Part shown: positions 6,666 through 15,796 of the stretch, one piece after another
Layout: each line of letters opens with the position of its first letter
Numbering within the stretch: position 1 is the first letter of the stretch
NCBI RefSeq assembly: GCF_001425265.1
Contig: NZ_LMEC01000022.1
Span: 531,967 to 595,966 of the forward strand
DNA length: 64,000 bases
Direction of reading: 5' to 3'
DNA from: Massilia sp. Root418
GTDB lineage: Bacteria; Pseudomonadota; Gammaproteobacteria; Burkholderiales; Burkholderiaceae_D
Translations under genes and position numbers: made by a program
The notes under the pieces: model-generated
Seen by the model: only the letters and a program-made list of their open reading frames with translations
What the model was told of the DNA's origin: nothing
Databases searched by the model: none

Positions 6666-9152
6666 TCAGAAGCGGTACAGCAGCGAGCCTTCCACCGCGC
6701 GGCCGAACAGCGGACGCGCATTGATCGGGCCGCTGTTGCCGCTGGTCAGGCGCGAGTTGCCTTCCGTCAGGCCCAGCTCGTTGTTGACGTTGGTGGCCGC
6801 CACCCGGATCTCGATCTTCTCGCCCAGCGAGAACAGGGCGCCCAGGTCCACCGTCTTGTATGACGGCAGATATTGCAGGTTGGCCTGGTCGGCCCAGCGG
6901 TCGCCGATCTTGGTGAAGGTGCCGTACAGCTTGACCGAGTTGTCGTCGCCCAGCGGGATCTTGTAGGTCGGCGTGAAGCGGAACTGCAATTTGGGCTGGC
7001 GCTGAACAGTCTTGCCTTCGGTGGCGGGATTGTCCTTGTATTCGGACTTCTGGTAGTCGCCCGTCAGGGTCAGGGTCAGGTTGCGCACCGGGCGCACCGA
7101 CACTTCCCACTCCAGGCCGTTGCCCTTGGAGCCGCTGGTGGAGTTCAGGATGCTGCCGTTGGACAGGATCTGCTGGAAGGCAATGCCGTCGAACTCGGTG
7201 TGGAAGGCGTTGATGTAGGCGCTGTACAGCTCGCCCACCGTCTTGAAGCCGATTTCCAGCTGCTTGATCTTGGGCGTGGGCAGGAAGCTGCGGTCGTCCA
7301 CGTTCTTCTGGCTGCCGGCGTTGCGCAGGTCGTCGAAGGAAATGAAGGTGTGGCCGGTGTTGGCGCGCGCGAACACGCTGGCGTCCTTGCTCAGCTTGTA
7401 GTTGCCGCCGATGGTGAAGGAACTGGCGGTGTCCTTGCGGCTGAGCGCAGTGTACGAGCCGGACGGCATCGAGGTGCCGTTGTTGTACACGGTGAGCGGG
7501 TTGTTGTCGGTGTCGCCGGCGATCAGGTTGGACACCGTGCCGTCGATCTTCTGCCGCTCGCGGCGCGCGCCCGCATCGACCTTGATGCGGTCGTTCACTT
7601 TCCACTCGTTGCTGATGTAGAAGGCGGTGTTGCTGCCGTCGTAGGAGGCGTTCGGCGCGTAGAACACATTGCCGTCGGTGCCGTTGTTGGACACCACCAC
7701 GCCATTGTTGAGCTTGACGTTGATCAGGCTGGCGTTCGGCACTGCCGTCATCAGGTGGCTGTTGCCCAGGTACCAGACGTCGTCCGACGAGTAGTTGGCA
7801 AAATAGGCGCCCACCGTGACGGTGTTGCCCTTCATCCATTCGCGGCTGATGCGCAGCTCGTCCGTGAACGATTTCAGCTTTTTCTCCACCGCCCACAGGC
7901 CGGCCTGTACCACTTGCGTGCTGTCGGACACGGCGCCGCCGCCGTTGGTGAAGGTGGCCGCCGCCGACGTGGCCGGACGGCCCGCCGCCGCCAGCGTGGC
8001 GGCGTTGCCGTTGGCCGCGGCGATGGCGGCCGCATTGTAGGCGCCCATGCTCAGCGGGTTGTTGCCGGTAAACATGGCGATGGTGTTCATGTCCGCGTCG
8101 AAACGGTTGAACTTGTTGGACACGGTCCAGCCGTTGAAGGTCTGGTCGAACTCGGCGCCGAACACATTGCCCTTCAGGCCGCGGCCGTCGCCCAGGTCGT
8201 AGGTCAGGGTCTTGCCGGGCGCCGCTTCGATGGTGAAGCGGCGCATTTCGCCGCTCATCAGGGTGCCCTTGAGCGGGTCGAAGCCGGGGAAGGCGCTGAT
8301 GCTGCGGCCTTCGTTGGCCGAGATCAGCGGCACCCCGGTGTAGAAGGCATTCTTGTCGCTGGTGCTGCGCGCATACAGGGTCAGTTCGCCCTGGTCCAGC
8401 TTGCGGGTCAGGGTGGCGGTGATCTGGTGGCCGTCGTCGGCCGGGAAGCCGGCGTCGCGCACGCCGTGCGCGGTGCGGTAGAAGCCGCCGACGCTGCCGT
8501 ACCAGCCCTCGCTGATCTTGCCGCCGTAGTACAGGTCCACGCGGCGCAGCTCGCCGGTGCCGGCGGTGAAGCGCAGCGTGCCTTCCGGCGTGTCGTTGCC
8601 CTTCTTCAGGATGAAGTTCATGGTGGCGCCCGGCTGGCCGCTGGAGAAGATGGTGCTCGGGCCGCCGCGCAGCACTTCCACGCGCTCGATGGTGTCGTCC
8701 AGGCGGAAGGCGGACGAGCCTTCGAAGAAGGACAGGGTGGGCACGGGATAGATGGGGTTGCCCTGCATTTGCACCGAGACGAAGGGCGAATCGGAGCCGG
8801 ACGGGAAGCCGCGTACTTCGATATTGGCGCCGGACTGGCCGCCGGTGGCTTCGGCGTACACGCCGGGCACCAGCTTCATCACGTCGGCGGTGCTGCTGGG
8901 CGAGGCCTGTTTCAGCTGTTCTTCATTGGCGGTGGTGATGGAAAACGCGGAATCGAGCTTGCGCACGCCGCGCGAGGCCGCCACGCCGGTCACCACCACT
9001 TGTTGCAGTTCGGCGGCCACGGAATCCTTGGCCGGGGCGGGCTGGGCGGCCGGCGCCGCTGCCGTTGCAGCCTCCTGCGCCTGCGCCGTGTTCATCAACG
9101 TCAGGACGGCCAGCGTCACGGACGACAACAGGAACTTGTTCGAGCTGTTCAT
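6666..9152 (-). CDS. TonB-dependent outer-membrane receptor
   Basis: An 828-aa outer-membrane transporter. Residues 1-26 are a signal peptide (cleavage after AQA). A TonB-box-like segment QQVVVTG lies near residue 53, a plug domain spans about residues 65-180 (IEVRGF, VEVLRGGPSTIFSSGQPG), and a 22-strand barrel ends in the terminal Phe of LLYRF. The true start at 9152 is chosen by the signal peptide and GAGAAG upstream, although the frame stays open far upstream. It is divergent from a LacI regulator and next to GH65 genes, so import of an alpha-glucoside or malto-oligosaccharide is likely. The siderophore-receptor resemblance of the plug is not decisive. Confidence 0.93.
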   Translation of the reverse strand: MNSSNKFLLSSVTLAVLTLMNTAQAQEAATAAAPAAQPAPAKDSVAAELQQVVVTGVAASRGVRKLDSAFSITTANEEQLKQASPSSTADVMKLVPGVYAEATGGQSGANIEVRGFPSGSDSPFVSVQMQGNPIYPVPTLSFFEGSSAFRLDDTIERVEVLRGGPSTIFSSGQPGATMNFILKKGNDTPEGTLRFTAGTGELRRVDLYYGGKISEGWYGSVGGFYRTAHGVRDAGFPADDGHQITATLTRKLDQGELTLYARSTSDKNAFYTGVPLISANEGRSISAFPGFDPLKGTLMSGEMRRFTIEAAPGKTLTYDLGDGRGLKGNVFGAEFDQTFNGWTVSNKFNRFDADMNTIAMFTGNNPLSMGAYNAAAIAAANGNAATLAAAGRPATSAAATFTNGGGAVSDSTQVVQAGLWAVEKKLKSFTDELRISREWMKGNTVTVGAYFANYSSDDVWYLGNSHLMTAVPNASLINVKLNNGVVVSNNGTDGNVFYAPNASYDGSNTAFYISNEWKVNDRIKVDAGARRERQKIDGTVSNLIAGDTDNNPLTVYNNGTSMPSGSYTALSRKDTASSFTIGGNYKLSKDASVFARANTGHTFISFDDLRNAGSQKNVDDRSFLPTPKIKQLEIGFKTVGELYSAYINAFHTEFDGIAFQQILSNGSILNSTSGSKGNGLEWEVSVRPVRNLTLTLTGDYQKSEYKDNPATEGKTVQRQPKLQFRFTPTYKIPLGDDNSVKLYGTFTKIGDRWADQANLQYLPSYKTVDLGALFSLGEKIEIRVAATNVNNELGLTEGNSRLTSGNSGPINARPLFGRAVEGSLLYRF

Positions 9153-9248
9153 ATGCTTCTCTTTCTTATCGAGGTAATCGTGCAGTCTCCTGGACATGAT
9201 GCCACTGTCCACACGCTTCGCAGAGGTCTGTGCTGCGAAAGTGTAGCC

Positions 9249-9277
9249 ATTAAATCCACAAATGATATCGATGTCAA
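9249..9277 (-). promoter_or_regulatory. sigma-70-type promoter of the TonB receptor gene
   Basis: On the minus strand TTGACA (9277-9272) and TTTAAT (9254-9249) are separated by exactly 17 bp. The -35 hexamer lies inside the first operator-like sequence at 9262-9277, so a bound LacI protein would block RNA polymerase. The 5' leader is about 90 nt. Confidence 0.7.
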
Positions 9278-9298
9278 TCAAAATGTTATCGATGTCAT
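9262..9298. promoter_or_regulatory. tandem LacI-type operators
   Basis: ATGATATCGATGTCAA (9262-9277) and ATGTTATCGATGTCAT (9283-9298) are near-palindromes centred on ATCGAT, which has the central CG step typical of LacI-family operators. Their centres are 21 bp apart, two DNA turns, so two dimers could bind one face. They lie between the TonB receptor and the divergent lacI-type gene. The regulator of 9363-10370 is the likely ligand. Confidence 0.68.
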
Positions 9299-9362
9299 TT
9301 TTCTGTTGCATCCGAAAAAAATCTGGCATAATGGGTTTCAGAACTGACGAAAAGACAAATGC

Positions 9363-10370
9363 ATGCCTGCACCTAAGACTGGAATCCGCAACAGCGACGC
9401 GGGCCTGACCATGGAAGACCTGGCCAAACTGGCCGGCGTATCGAAGATCACGGTGTCCCGCGCGCTGCGCGACAGTCCGCTGGTGACGCCGGAAACGCGC
9501 GAAAAAGTGCGCCAGATCGCCAGCGAGCAGGGCTACCGCCTGAACGTGAGCGCGCGCAACCTGCGCATGCGCCGCAGCTATTCGGTGGCGGTGGTGGTGG
9601 AAATGACGCCGGCCAAGGGCCGTCCGATGTCGGACCCTTACCCGCTGGAGCTGTTGGGCGGCATCACGCAGGAATTGACGACGGCCGGCTACAGTGTGGT
9701 GCTGACGTCCAAGCAGCTGCTGGACACGGCCCCGGTGCAGGGCGCGGACGGCATGATTTTGCTGGGCCAGGGTTCGCATGGGGAAGCTGTGCACGCGCTG
9801 CAGCGCACCGGCCTGCCGCTGGTGGTGTGGGGCGCGCCCGAACCGGGCGGCGACTACGTGGTGGTGGGCTCGGACAACCGCGCCGGCGGTGTCAGCGCCG
9901 CGCAACGCTTTATCGACCAGGGCCGCCGCAAGCTGGTGTTCCTGGGCGACGTGGACCACGCCGAAGTGCAGGAGCGCTGCGCAGGCTTTATCGACGCCAT
10001 GGGCGGGCAGGGCACGGTGCACATCATCCGGCCCAAGGCCTTCACCTTCGAGGCGGGTTTCGACTGCATCTCGGCGCTGCTGAAGAAGAAGGGGCCGGTG
10101 TTCGACGGCGTGTTCGCGGCCAGCGATTCGCTGGCCATGGGCGCCATCCGCGCGCTGGCGGAAAAGAATATGCGGGTGCCGGAATCGGTGTCCGTGATCG
10201 GCTACGACGACACGCCCAGCGCCGCCAGCTTCGTGCCGCCGCTCACCAGCGTGCACCAGTATCTGCGCGACGGCGGCGTGTTGCTGGCAAAGAAAATGCT
10301 GGGCCTGATCGAGGGCCAGCCGGTGCAGTCCGAAATGCTGCCGACCATGCTGATGGTGCGGCAGACTTGA
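9363..10370 (+). CDS. LacI-family transcriptional regulator 1
   Basis: A 335-aa regulator with an N-terminal helix-turn-helix and hinge (about residues 16-70, LAKLAGVSKITVSRALRDSP) followed by a periplasmic-binding-protein-like sugar domain. It is divergent from the TonB receptor gene and upstream of the GH65 operon. The paired operators at 9262-9298 suggest control of the receptor and of itself. A -10-like CATAAT at 9327-9332 may start it. The ATG at 9363 has only a weak ribosome site; an ATG at 9359 is out of frame and closes at once. The effector is probably an alpha-glucoside or a product of it. Confidence 0.93.
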   Translation: MPAPKTGIRNSDAGLTMEDLAKLAGVSKITVSRALRDSPLVTPETREKVRQIASEQGYRLNVSARNLRMRRSYSVAVVVEMTPAKGRPMSDPYPLELLGGITQELTTAGYSVVLTSKQLLDTAPVQGADGMILLGQGSHGEAVHALQRTGLPLVVWGAPEPGGDYVVVGSDNRAGGVSAAQRFIDQGRRKLVFLGDVDHAEVQERCAGFIDAMGGQGTVHIIRPKAFTFEAGFDCISALLKKKGPVFDGVFAASDSLAMGAIRALAEKNMRVPESVSVIGYDDTPSAASFVPPLTSVHQYLRDGGVLLAKKMLGLIEGQPVQSEMLPTMLMVRQT

Positions 10371-10382
10371 TCCCGTAGCAAC

Positions 10383-10405
10383 CCAGCCTTCGGGCTGGTT
10401 TTTTT
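10383..10405 (+). terminator. rho-independent terminator after regulator 1
   Basis: CCAGCC-TTCG-GGCTGG (10383-10398) followed by seven T residues. It separates the regulator from the GH65 operon, which must then have its own promoter. Confidence 0.9.
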
Positions 10406-10417
10406 AAAGCCCGGCTC

Positions 10418-10429
10418 CAAACCGGTTTG
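10418..10429. promoter_or_regulatory. candidate second-class LacI/GalR operator
   Basis: CAAACCGGTTTG is a perfect 12-bp palindrome that fits the classical LacI/GalR/PurR pattern AAnCGnTT. It lies 21 bp before the GTG of the GH65 gene and differs from the ATCGAT-centred sites near 9.3 kb, so it may belong to the second LacI-type regulator at 14753. Confidence 0.5.
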
Positions 10430-10450
10430 AATCATCGAAAAGGACGCATC

Positions 10451-12787
10451 GTGCCCTCTGACGCCCCACAACACACCTATCCGCTGGAACCCTGGTGCAT
10501 CCGCGAGACCGCCTTCGACACGCAGTCGCACTTCCTGGATGAAACCTTGTTCGCGCTGGGCAACGGCTATATCGGCCTGCGCGGCACGCACGAGGAAGGC
10601 TACACCGGGCCCAAGGGTACGTCGCTGGACGGCAGCTACCTGAACGGCTTCTATGAATCGGAAGCCATCCACTATCCGGAGGCGGCCTACGGCCTGGCCA
10701 AGACCAACCAGTTCATGCTGAACGTGCCGAACGCCAAGGGCATCGCGCTGTGGCTGGAGGACGAGCGCTTCGATCCGCTGCAAGGCACCCTCGACAGTTA
10801 CGAACGCGTGCTGGATTTCCGCACCGGCGTGCTGCGCCGCACCCTGGAATGGACCTCGCCGCAGGGGCGCCGCGTGGCCATCGCCAGCCGCCGCCTGGTC
10901 AGTATGACGGACAAGCACCTGTTCGCCATCGAATACGAAGTGACGCCGCTGAACTTCTCCGGCAAGGTGGTGCTGGTGTCCAGCGTGGACGGCGCCGTGA
11001 AGAACCTGGAAGCAGGCGACGACCCGCGCGTGGGCTCGGCCGTGAGCGGCCGGTCGCTGGCGCTGGTGGGCGCCGAACAGGCGCCGCACTACTCCGCGCT
11101 CACCCAGCGCACCGTCAACAGCGGCTTCCACCTGGTGAGCGCGGTGCGGACCGACGTGCGCGGCGTGTTCGAGCTGGCGCAGCGCAGGGTGGGGGAGGAC
11201 GGCCAGCGCCTGGAGCAGGCCTACACCGTGGCAGCCCTGCAGGGCGAGGCGGTACGCCTGACCAAGTACGGCAGCTACCACACCTCGCGCGACTATCCGC
11301 AAGCCGAGCTGCTGCCGCGCGCCCAGTCCACCCTGGCCGCCGCGGCCGCGAAGGGTTTCCGCGCGCTGGCGCAGGAGCAGGAACAATACCTGGCCGACTT
11401 CTGGCAGCACGCCGACGTGGAGATCAGCGGCGACGACGCGCTCCAGCAAGGCATGCGCTTCAACCAGTTCCACCTGCTGCAGTCGGCCGGCCGCGACGGC
11501 AAGACCAACATCTCCGCCAAGGGCGTGACAGGGGAGGGCTACGAAGGCCACTATTTCTGGGATACGGAAATCTACATCTTCCCCTTCTTCCTGTACTCGA
11601 AGCCCGAAATCGCCAAGAAGCTGCTGGAGTACCGCTACGCAGGCCTGCCGCTGGCGCGCGAGCGCGCGCGCCAGATGTCGCACGCCAAAGGCGCGCTGTA
11701 CCCGTGGCGCACCATCGCCGGCGTGGAATGCTCGGCATACTACCCGGCAGGCACCGCGCAATATCACATCAATGCGGACATCGCCTATTCCATCAAGCTG
11801 TACATGGATGCGACGCAGGACGAGGCTTACCTGCTGCAGTACGGCGCCGAGATCGTGCTGGAGACGGCACGCATCTGGATGGGCATCGGCGCCTACGACC
11901 GCGCCGGCCGCTTCTGCATCAACGAGGTGACCGGGCCGGACGAGTACACGGCGCTGGTGAACAACAACTACTACACCAACGCGATGGCACGCATGCACCT
12001 GAACTTCGCAGCGTCCATCGCCGAGCGCCTGGCGCTGCAGCAGCCGGCCGACTTCGCGCGCATCGCCGCCGCGGTGCAGCTGGACGCGGACGAAGCCGCG
12101 CAATGGCGCCGCGCCGCCGCGCAGATGCTGCTGCCGTACGATGAAGCGCTGCAAATCCACGCGCAGGACGACAGCTTCCTCGACAAGAAGGTGTGGGACT
12201 TCGCGAACACGCCGAAGGAAAATTATCCGCTGCTGCTGAACTACCACCCGCTGGTGATCTACCGCCACCAGGTGTGCAAGCAGGCCGACGTGGTGCTGGC
12301 ACTGCTGCTGCTGAGCGACGAGTTCCAGCCGGACGACAAGAAGCGCGACTTCGACTACTACGAGAAGGTGACCACGCACGATTCCTCGCTGTCCTCCTGC
12401 ATCTTCAGCATCATCGCGGCGGAAGTGGGCTACCACGACAAGGCCTACGACTACTTCATGGAGACCGCGCGCCTGGACCTGGACGACACGCACGGCAATA
12501 CGCACTACGGCGTGCACACCGCCGCCATGGCCGGCACCTGGATGGGCGTGGCCTACGGCTTCGCCGGCATGCGCGTGGTGGATGGCGCGGTGCGCTTCGC
12601 GCCTACTTTGCCGAAACAGTGGCAGCACTACCAGTTCAAGCTGCACCTGCGCGGCTGCCTGCTGCAGGTGCGCGTGGAAGCGGGCCGCACCGTCTACACC
12701 TTGCTGCAGGGGGAGTCGCTGGCGTTCGCCCACCGTGGCCAGCCGGTTGAACTCAGCGCCAGCGCCAACGTGAAGGAAATCGCATGA
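10451..12787 (+). CDS. glycoside hydrolase family 65 disaccharide phosphorylase
   Basis: A 778-aa cytoplasmic enzyme of the maltose/trehalose/kojibiose phosphorylase family, which splits an alpha-glucoside with phosphate to give beta-glucose 1-phosphate. The N-terminal beta-sandwich is followed by an (alpha/alpha)6 barrel. The general acid is Glu492 in NEVTGPDEY, and the barrel holds the KQADVVLAL and THDSSLSSC stretches found in phosphate-binding members. Substrate specificity cannot be read off safely. The GTG at 10451 is preferred over an in-frame TTG at 10427 because AAAAGGA precedes it and the TTG lies in the operator. It overlaps pgmB by ATGA. Confidence 0.93.
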   Translation: MPSDAPQHTYPLEPWCIRETAFDTQSHFLDETLFALGNGYIGLRGTHEEGYTGPKGTSLDGSYLNGFYESEAIHYPEAAYGLAKTNQFMLNVPNAKGIALWLEDERFDPLQGTLDSYERVLDFRTGVLRRTLEWTSPQGRRVAIASRRLVSMTDKHLFAIEYEVTPLNFSGKVVLVSSVDGAVKNLEAGDDPRVGSAVSGRSLALVGAEQAPHYSALTQRTVNSGFHLVSAVRTDVRGVFELAQRRVGEDGQRLEQAYTVAALQGEAVRLTKYGSYHTSRDYPQAELLPRAQSTLAAAAAKGFRALAQEQEQYLADFWQHADVEISGDDALQQGMRFNQFHLLQSAGRDGKTNISAKGVTGEGYEGHYFWDTEIYIFPFFLYSKPEIAKKLLEYRYAGLPLARERARQMSHAKGALYPWRTIAGVECSAYYPAGTAQYHINADIAYSIKLYMDATQDEAYLLQYGAEIVLETARIWMGIGAYDRAGRFCINEVTGPDEYTALVNNNYYTNAMARMHLNFAASIAERLALQQPADFARIAAAVQLDADEAAQWRRAAAQMLLPYDEALQIHAQDDSFLDKKVWDFANTPKENYPLLLNYHPLVIYRHQVCKQADVVLALLLLSDEFQPDDKKRDFDYYEKVTTHDSSLSSCIFSIIAAEVGYHDKAYDYFMETARLDLDDTHGNTHYGVHTAAMAGTWMGVAYGFAGMRVVDGAVRFAPTLPKQWQHYQFKLHLRGCLLQVRVEAGRTVYTLLQGESLAFAHRGQPVELSASANVKEIA

Positions 12788-13443
12788 GCAGCAATTCGAC
12801 ATTCGACGCCGTGATCTTCGACCTGGACGGCGTCATCACCGACACCGCGCGCTATCACTACCTGGCCTGGAAGCGCCTGGCCGAAACGCAGGGCGTGCAT
12901 TTCGACGAAGCCTTCAACGAGCACCTGAAAGGCATCGACCGCATGGGCTCCCTGGAACTGATCCTGGCCTCGGCGGGCCGCAGCTACTCGCAGGAGGAGA
13001 AGCTGGCGCTGGCCGATGCGAAGAACAAGCACTACGTGGAGCTGATCGCCTCCATGTCGCCCGCCGACCTGCTGCCAGGTGCCGTGCAGGCGCTGGACGC
13101 CTGCCGCGACGCGGGCCTGAAGATCGGCCTGGCCTCGGTCAGCAAGAACGCCTTCGCCGTGCTGGCCATGCTGGGCATCACGCGCAAGTTCGACTACGTG
13201 GTGGACGCGGCGAAGATCGAAAAGGGCAAGCCGGACCCTGAGATCTTCCTGAAGGCCGCCTCGGCGCTGGGCGTGTCGCCGTCGCGCTGCCTGGGCGTGG
13301 AGGACGCGGTGGCGGGCGTCGCCGCCATCAAGGCTGCCGGCATGACGGCGCTCGGCGTGGGCGACCCTGCGGTGCTGACGCAGGCGGACCGCGTGATCCC
13401 TGGTCTCGACCGCTTCAGCCTAAGCCTCGGCTACGCAGAATAA
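12784..13443 (+). CDS. pgmB: beta-phosphoglucomutase
   Basis: A 219-aa HAD-superfamily enzyme that turns beta-glucose 1-phosphate into glucose 6-phosphate. The nucleophile and acid/base aspartates are Asp13 and Asp15 in FDLDGVITD; the cap domain follows, then the VSKNA and KGKPDPEIF motifs and the ED pair (LGVEDAVAG). Its start overlaps the GH65 stop by 4 nt. The GH65 product is this enzyme's substrate, so the two form a pathway. Confidence 0.95.
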   Translation: MSSNSTFDAVIFDLDGVITDTARYHYLAWKRLAETQGVHFDEAFNEHLKGIDRMGSLELILASAGRSYSQEEKLALADAKNKHYVELIASMSPADLLPGAVQALDACRDAGLKIGLASVSKNAFAVLAMLGITRKFDYVVDAAKIEKGKPDPEIFLKAASALGVSPSRCLGVEDAVAGVAAIKAAGMTALGVGDPAVLTQADRVIPGLDRFSLSLGYAE

Positions 13444-13473
13444 AACTACAATCATAAAAATACCGGAGACCAC

Positions 13474-14742
13474 ATGAATAAGCAGCGCATCCTGTTCGCC
13501 CTGTTTTTGATTTACTTCGTTTTCGCCATCCTGCTCAACAGCGTGGGCACGGTGATACTGCAAGTGATCGGCAACTACGGCGTGAGCAAATCGGGGGCCA
13601 GCGTGCTGGAAGGCTTCAAGGACCTGCCGATCGCGGTGGTCTCCTTCCTGGTGGCGTCTTTCCTGCCGCGCATCGGCTACAAGAAGGCCATGCTGGCCGG
13701 GCTGGCGCTGGTGACTTTCGCCTGCATGGCCATGCCGCTGGTGCCCGGCTTCCTCACCACCAAGCTGCTGTTCCTGTGCGTGGGCGTGGCGTTCGCGCTG
13801 GTGAAGGTCTCCGTGTATTCCACGCTGGGGCTGATCGCCTCGGACCGCAAGCAGCACGCCAGCATCATGAATACGCTGGAGGGCTTCTTTATGGTGGGCG
13901 TGCTCAGCGCCTACTGGGTGTTCGGCTACTTCATCGATTCGGACCATCCGCAGTCGCAAAGCTGGCTGCAGGTGTACTGGGTGCTGGCGGCGCTGTGCGC
14001 GATGACCTTCGTGCTGGTGCTCACCACGGAGTTCGACGAAAGCACCGCCGCGCTGCCGCCCGAGCGCAGCCTGGCGCAGGACTTCGCCGCCATGCTCAAG
14101 CTGTTCTTCAAGCCCCTGGTGTGCGTGTTCGTCATCACCGCCTTCCTGTACGTGCTGATCGAACAGAGCGTGGGCACCTGGCTGCCGACCTTCAACAACG
14201 AAATCCTCAAGCTGCCGGCAGCCATGAGCGTGCAGGTCACCAGCATCTACGCGGCCTGCCTGGCGGTGGGACGGCTGTCGGCCGGTGTCTTGATGCGCAA
14301 GCTGAACTGGTATCCGGTGATGAACGGCTGCGTGCTGGGCATGGGCGCCATGGTGCTGCTGGCGCTGCCGCTCACGCACGACATTGCGCACGACCCCTAC
14401 GTCACCTGGTCCACCGCGCCGGTGGCGGCTTTCCTGTTTCCGCTGATCGGCCTGTTCATGGCGCCGATCTATCCCGGCATCAATTCCGTCATGCTGAGCT
14501 CCCTGCCGAAGAACCAGCACTCGGCCATGACCGGCCTGCTGGTGATCTTCTCGGCGCTGGGCGGCACTACTGGCTCGCTGATCACGGGTTATGTATTCGG
14601 CAACTTCAGCGGTCATTTCGCCTTCTACCTGACCCTGGCGCCCATCTCTATCATCTTGATTATGTTGTATTTTTTCAAAAGGTCTGTGGATGCGGGGGCG
14701 GATGGCTATGGTGGCTCGGCTATAATCACCGGTCAGCATTGA
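13474..14742 (+). CDS. MFS transporter, probable sugar importer
   Basis: A 422-aa inner-membrane protein with about 12 hydrophobic segments and the central MFS loop after helix 6. It starts 30 nt after pgmB behind CCGGAG. Position in the operon makes it the likely inner-membrane importer of the disaccharide that the TonB receptor brings into the periplasm. It resembles FucP-type sugar symporters in general layout, but the substrate is inferred from context. Confidence 0.9.
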   Translation: MNKQRILFALFLIYFVFAILLNSVGTVILQVIGNYGVSKSGASVLEGFKDLPIAVVSFLVASFLPRIGYKKAMLAGLALVTFACMAMPLVPGFLTTKLLFLCVGVAFALVKVSVYSTLGLIASDRKQHASIMNTLEGFFMVGVLSAYWVFGYFIDSDHPQSQSWLQVYWVLAALCAMTFVLVLTTEFDESTAALPPERSLAQDFAAMLKLFFKPLVCVFVITAFLYVLIEQSVGTWLPTFNNEILKLPAAMSVQVTSIYAACLAVGRLSAGVLMRKLNWYPVMNGCVLGMGAMVLLALPLTHDIAHDPYVTWSTAPVAAFLFPLIGLFMAPIYPGINSVMLSSLPKNQHSAMTGLLVIFSALGGTTGSLITGYVFGNFSGHFAFYLTLAPISIILIMLYFFKRSVDAGADGYGGSAIITGQH

Positions 14743-14752
14743 AGCCTCCGCC

Positions 14753-15763
14753 ATGAATCTGAAGAGTCTTGCCAACCTGCTTGGCATGTCCAAAACCACC
14801 GTAAGCCGCGCACTGAACGGGTATCCTGAAGTGAACGTGCACACGCGCGAGCGTGTGCTGGCCGCTGCCCGGGAGGCGGGCTACGAGGCCAATCCGCTGG
14901 CGCGCGGACTGGCGGTGGGGCGCACCAATGTGTTCGGCATCATCTACCCGCTGCTGCCGGCGGACCTGGGCGACGCCATGTTCCTGCACACGGTGGGCGG
15001 CATGACGGAAGCGCTGGAAGCGCGCAAGATGAACTTCATCATCGGTCCGGTGTCGGCCAACAACGAGCTGGCTTCTTACGAACAGATTGTGCGCGGGCGG
15101 CGCGTGGACGGCCTGGTGGTAAGCCGCACCCTGGTGCGCGACGAGCGCATCGCCTTCCTGAGCAAGGCCGGCTTTCCCTTCGTGGCGCACGGCCGCACCG
15201 AGCTTGACTCGCCGTACGCCTGGTTCGACTATGACAACGAGGCCGGCATCCGCCTGGCGGCGGCATGCCTGCTGGAGCAGGGACACCAGCGCATTGCCCT
15301 CCTGAGCGCGCCGCTGGACATGAACTTCGCCCGCCAGCGCAAGGACGCCTTCCTGGCGGCTCTTGCCGCCGCAGGGCTGGGCACCGATCCGCGCTACCTG
15401 ATTTCGGACACCATCGACCGCCGCAGCGGCTACCAGGCCATGCAGCTGCTGCTGGCCTGTTCACCGCGGCCGACCGCCGTCATTGTCGACAACCATCTGT
15501 CCGGCGTGGGCGCAGTGCGCGCGCTGCTGGATGCGGGAGTGGAAATCGGCAAGGATATGTCGGTGATTGTATGGGGCAGCCTGGGCGACACGCTCACCGG
15601 CGCCAACGTCACCACGGTGGACCAGCCCGACCCGGCGGGCGCCGGCGCGAAGATGATCGACATGCTGCTGGCGCTGTCCTCCGGCACGCCGGCCCAGCAG
15701 CTGCAGGTGTTGTGGCAACCCGTCCTGCTCCCCGGCGCCACCGTCGGCCGCTGCCCGGTCTAG
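14753..15763 (+). CDS. LacI-family transcriptional regulator 2
   Basis: A 336-aa regulator. The helix-turn-helix and hinge lie at residues 3-55 (LANLLGMSKTTVSRALNGYP), followed by a sugar-binding domain. It resembles AglR-type alpha-glucoside regulators in its DNA-binding head. It starts 10 nt after the MFS stop, and a -10-like TATAAT at 14721-14726 sits inside the end of that gene, so it may be read both with the operon and alone. The CAAACCGGTTTG palindrome at 10418 is a candidate site for it. Confidence 0.92.
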   Translation: MNLKSLANLLGMSKTTVSRALNGYPEVNVHTRERVLAAAREAGYEANPLARGLAVGRTNVFGIIYPLLPADLGDAMFLHTVGGMTEALEARKMNFIIGPVSANNELASYEQIVRGRRVDGLVVSRTLVRDERIAFLSKAGFPFVAHGRTELDSPYAWFDYDNEAGIRLAAACLLEQGHQRIALLSAPLDMNFARQRKDAFLAALAAAGLGTDPRYLISDTIDRRSGYQAMQLLLACSPRPTAVIVDNHLSGVGAVRALLDAGVEIGKDMSVIVWGSLGDTLTGANVTTVDQPDPAGAGAKMIDMLLALSSGTPAQQLQVLWQPVLLPGATVGRCPV

Positions 15764-15796
15764 GGCCGGTACCAGCCGCTGGGAAGCGACTACCCG

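Noticed and set aside
6873..9347. Open frame of 824 codons antisense to the TonB receptor gene
   Set aside because: Its Gly/Val/Ala/His/Arg-rich product has no domain pattern, and the opposite strand codes for a clear receptor. It is a by-product of high third-position GC.
10202..12802. 866-codon open frame antisense to the GH65 gene
   Set aside because: It extends across two convincing sense genes and has no recognisable domain.
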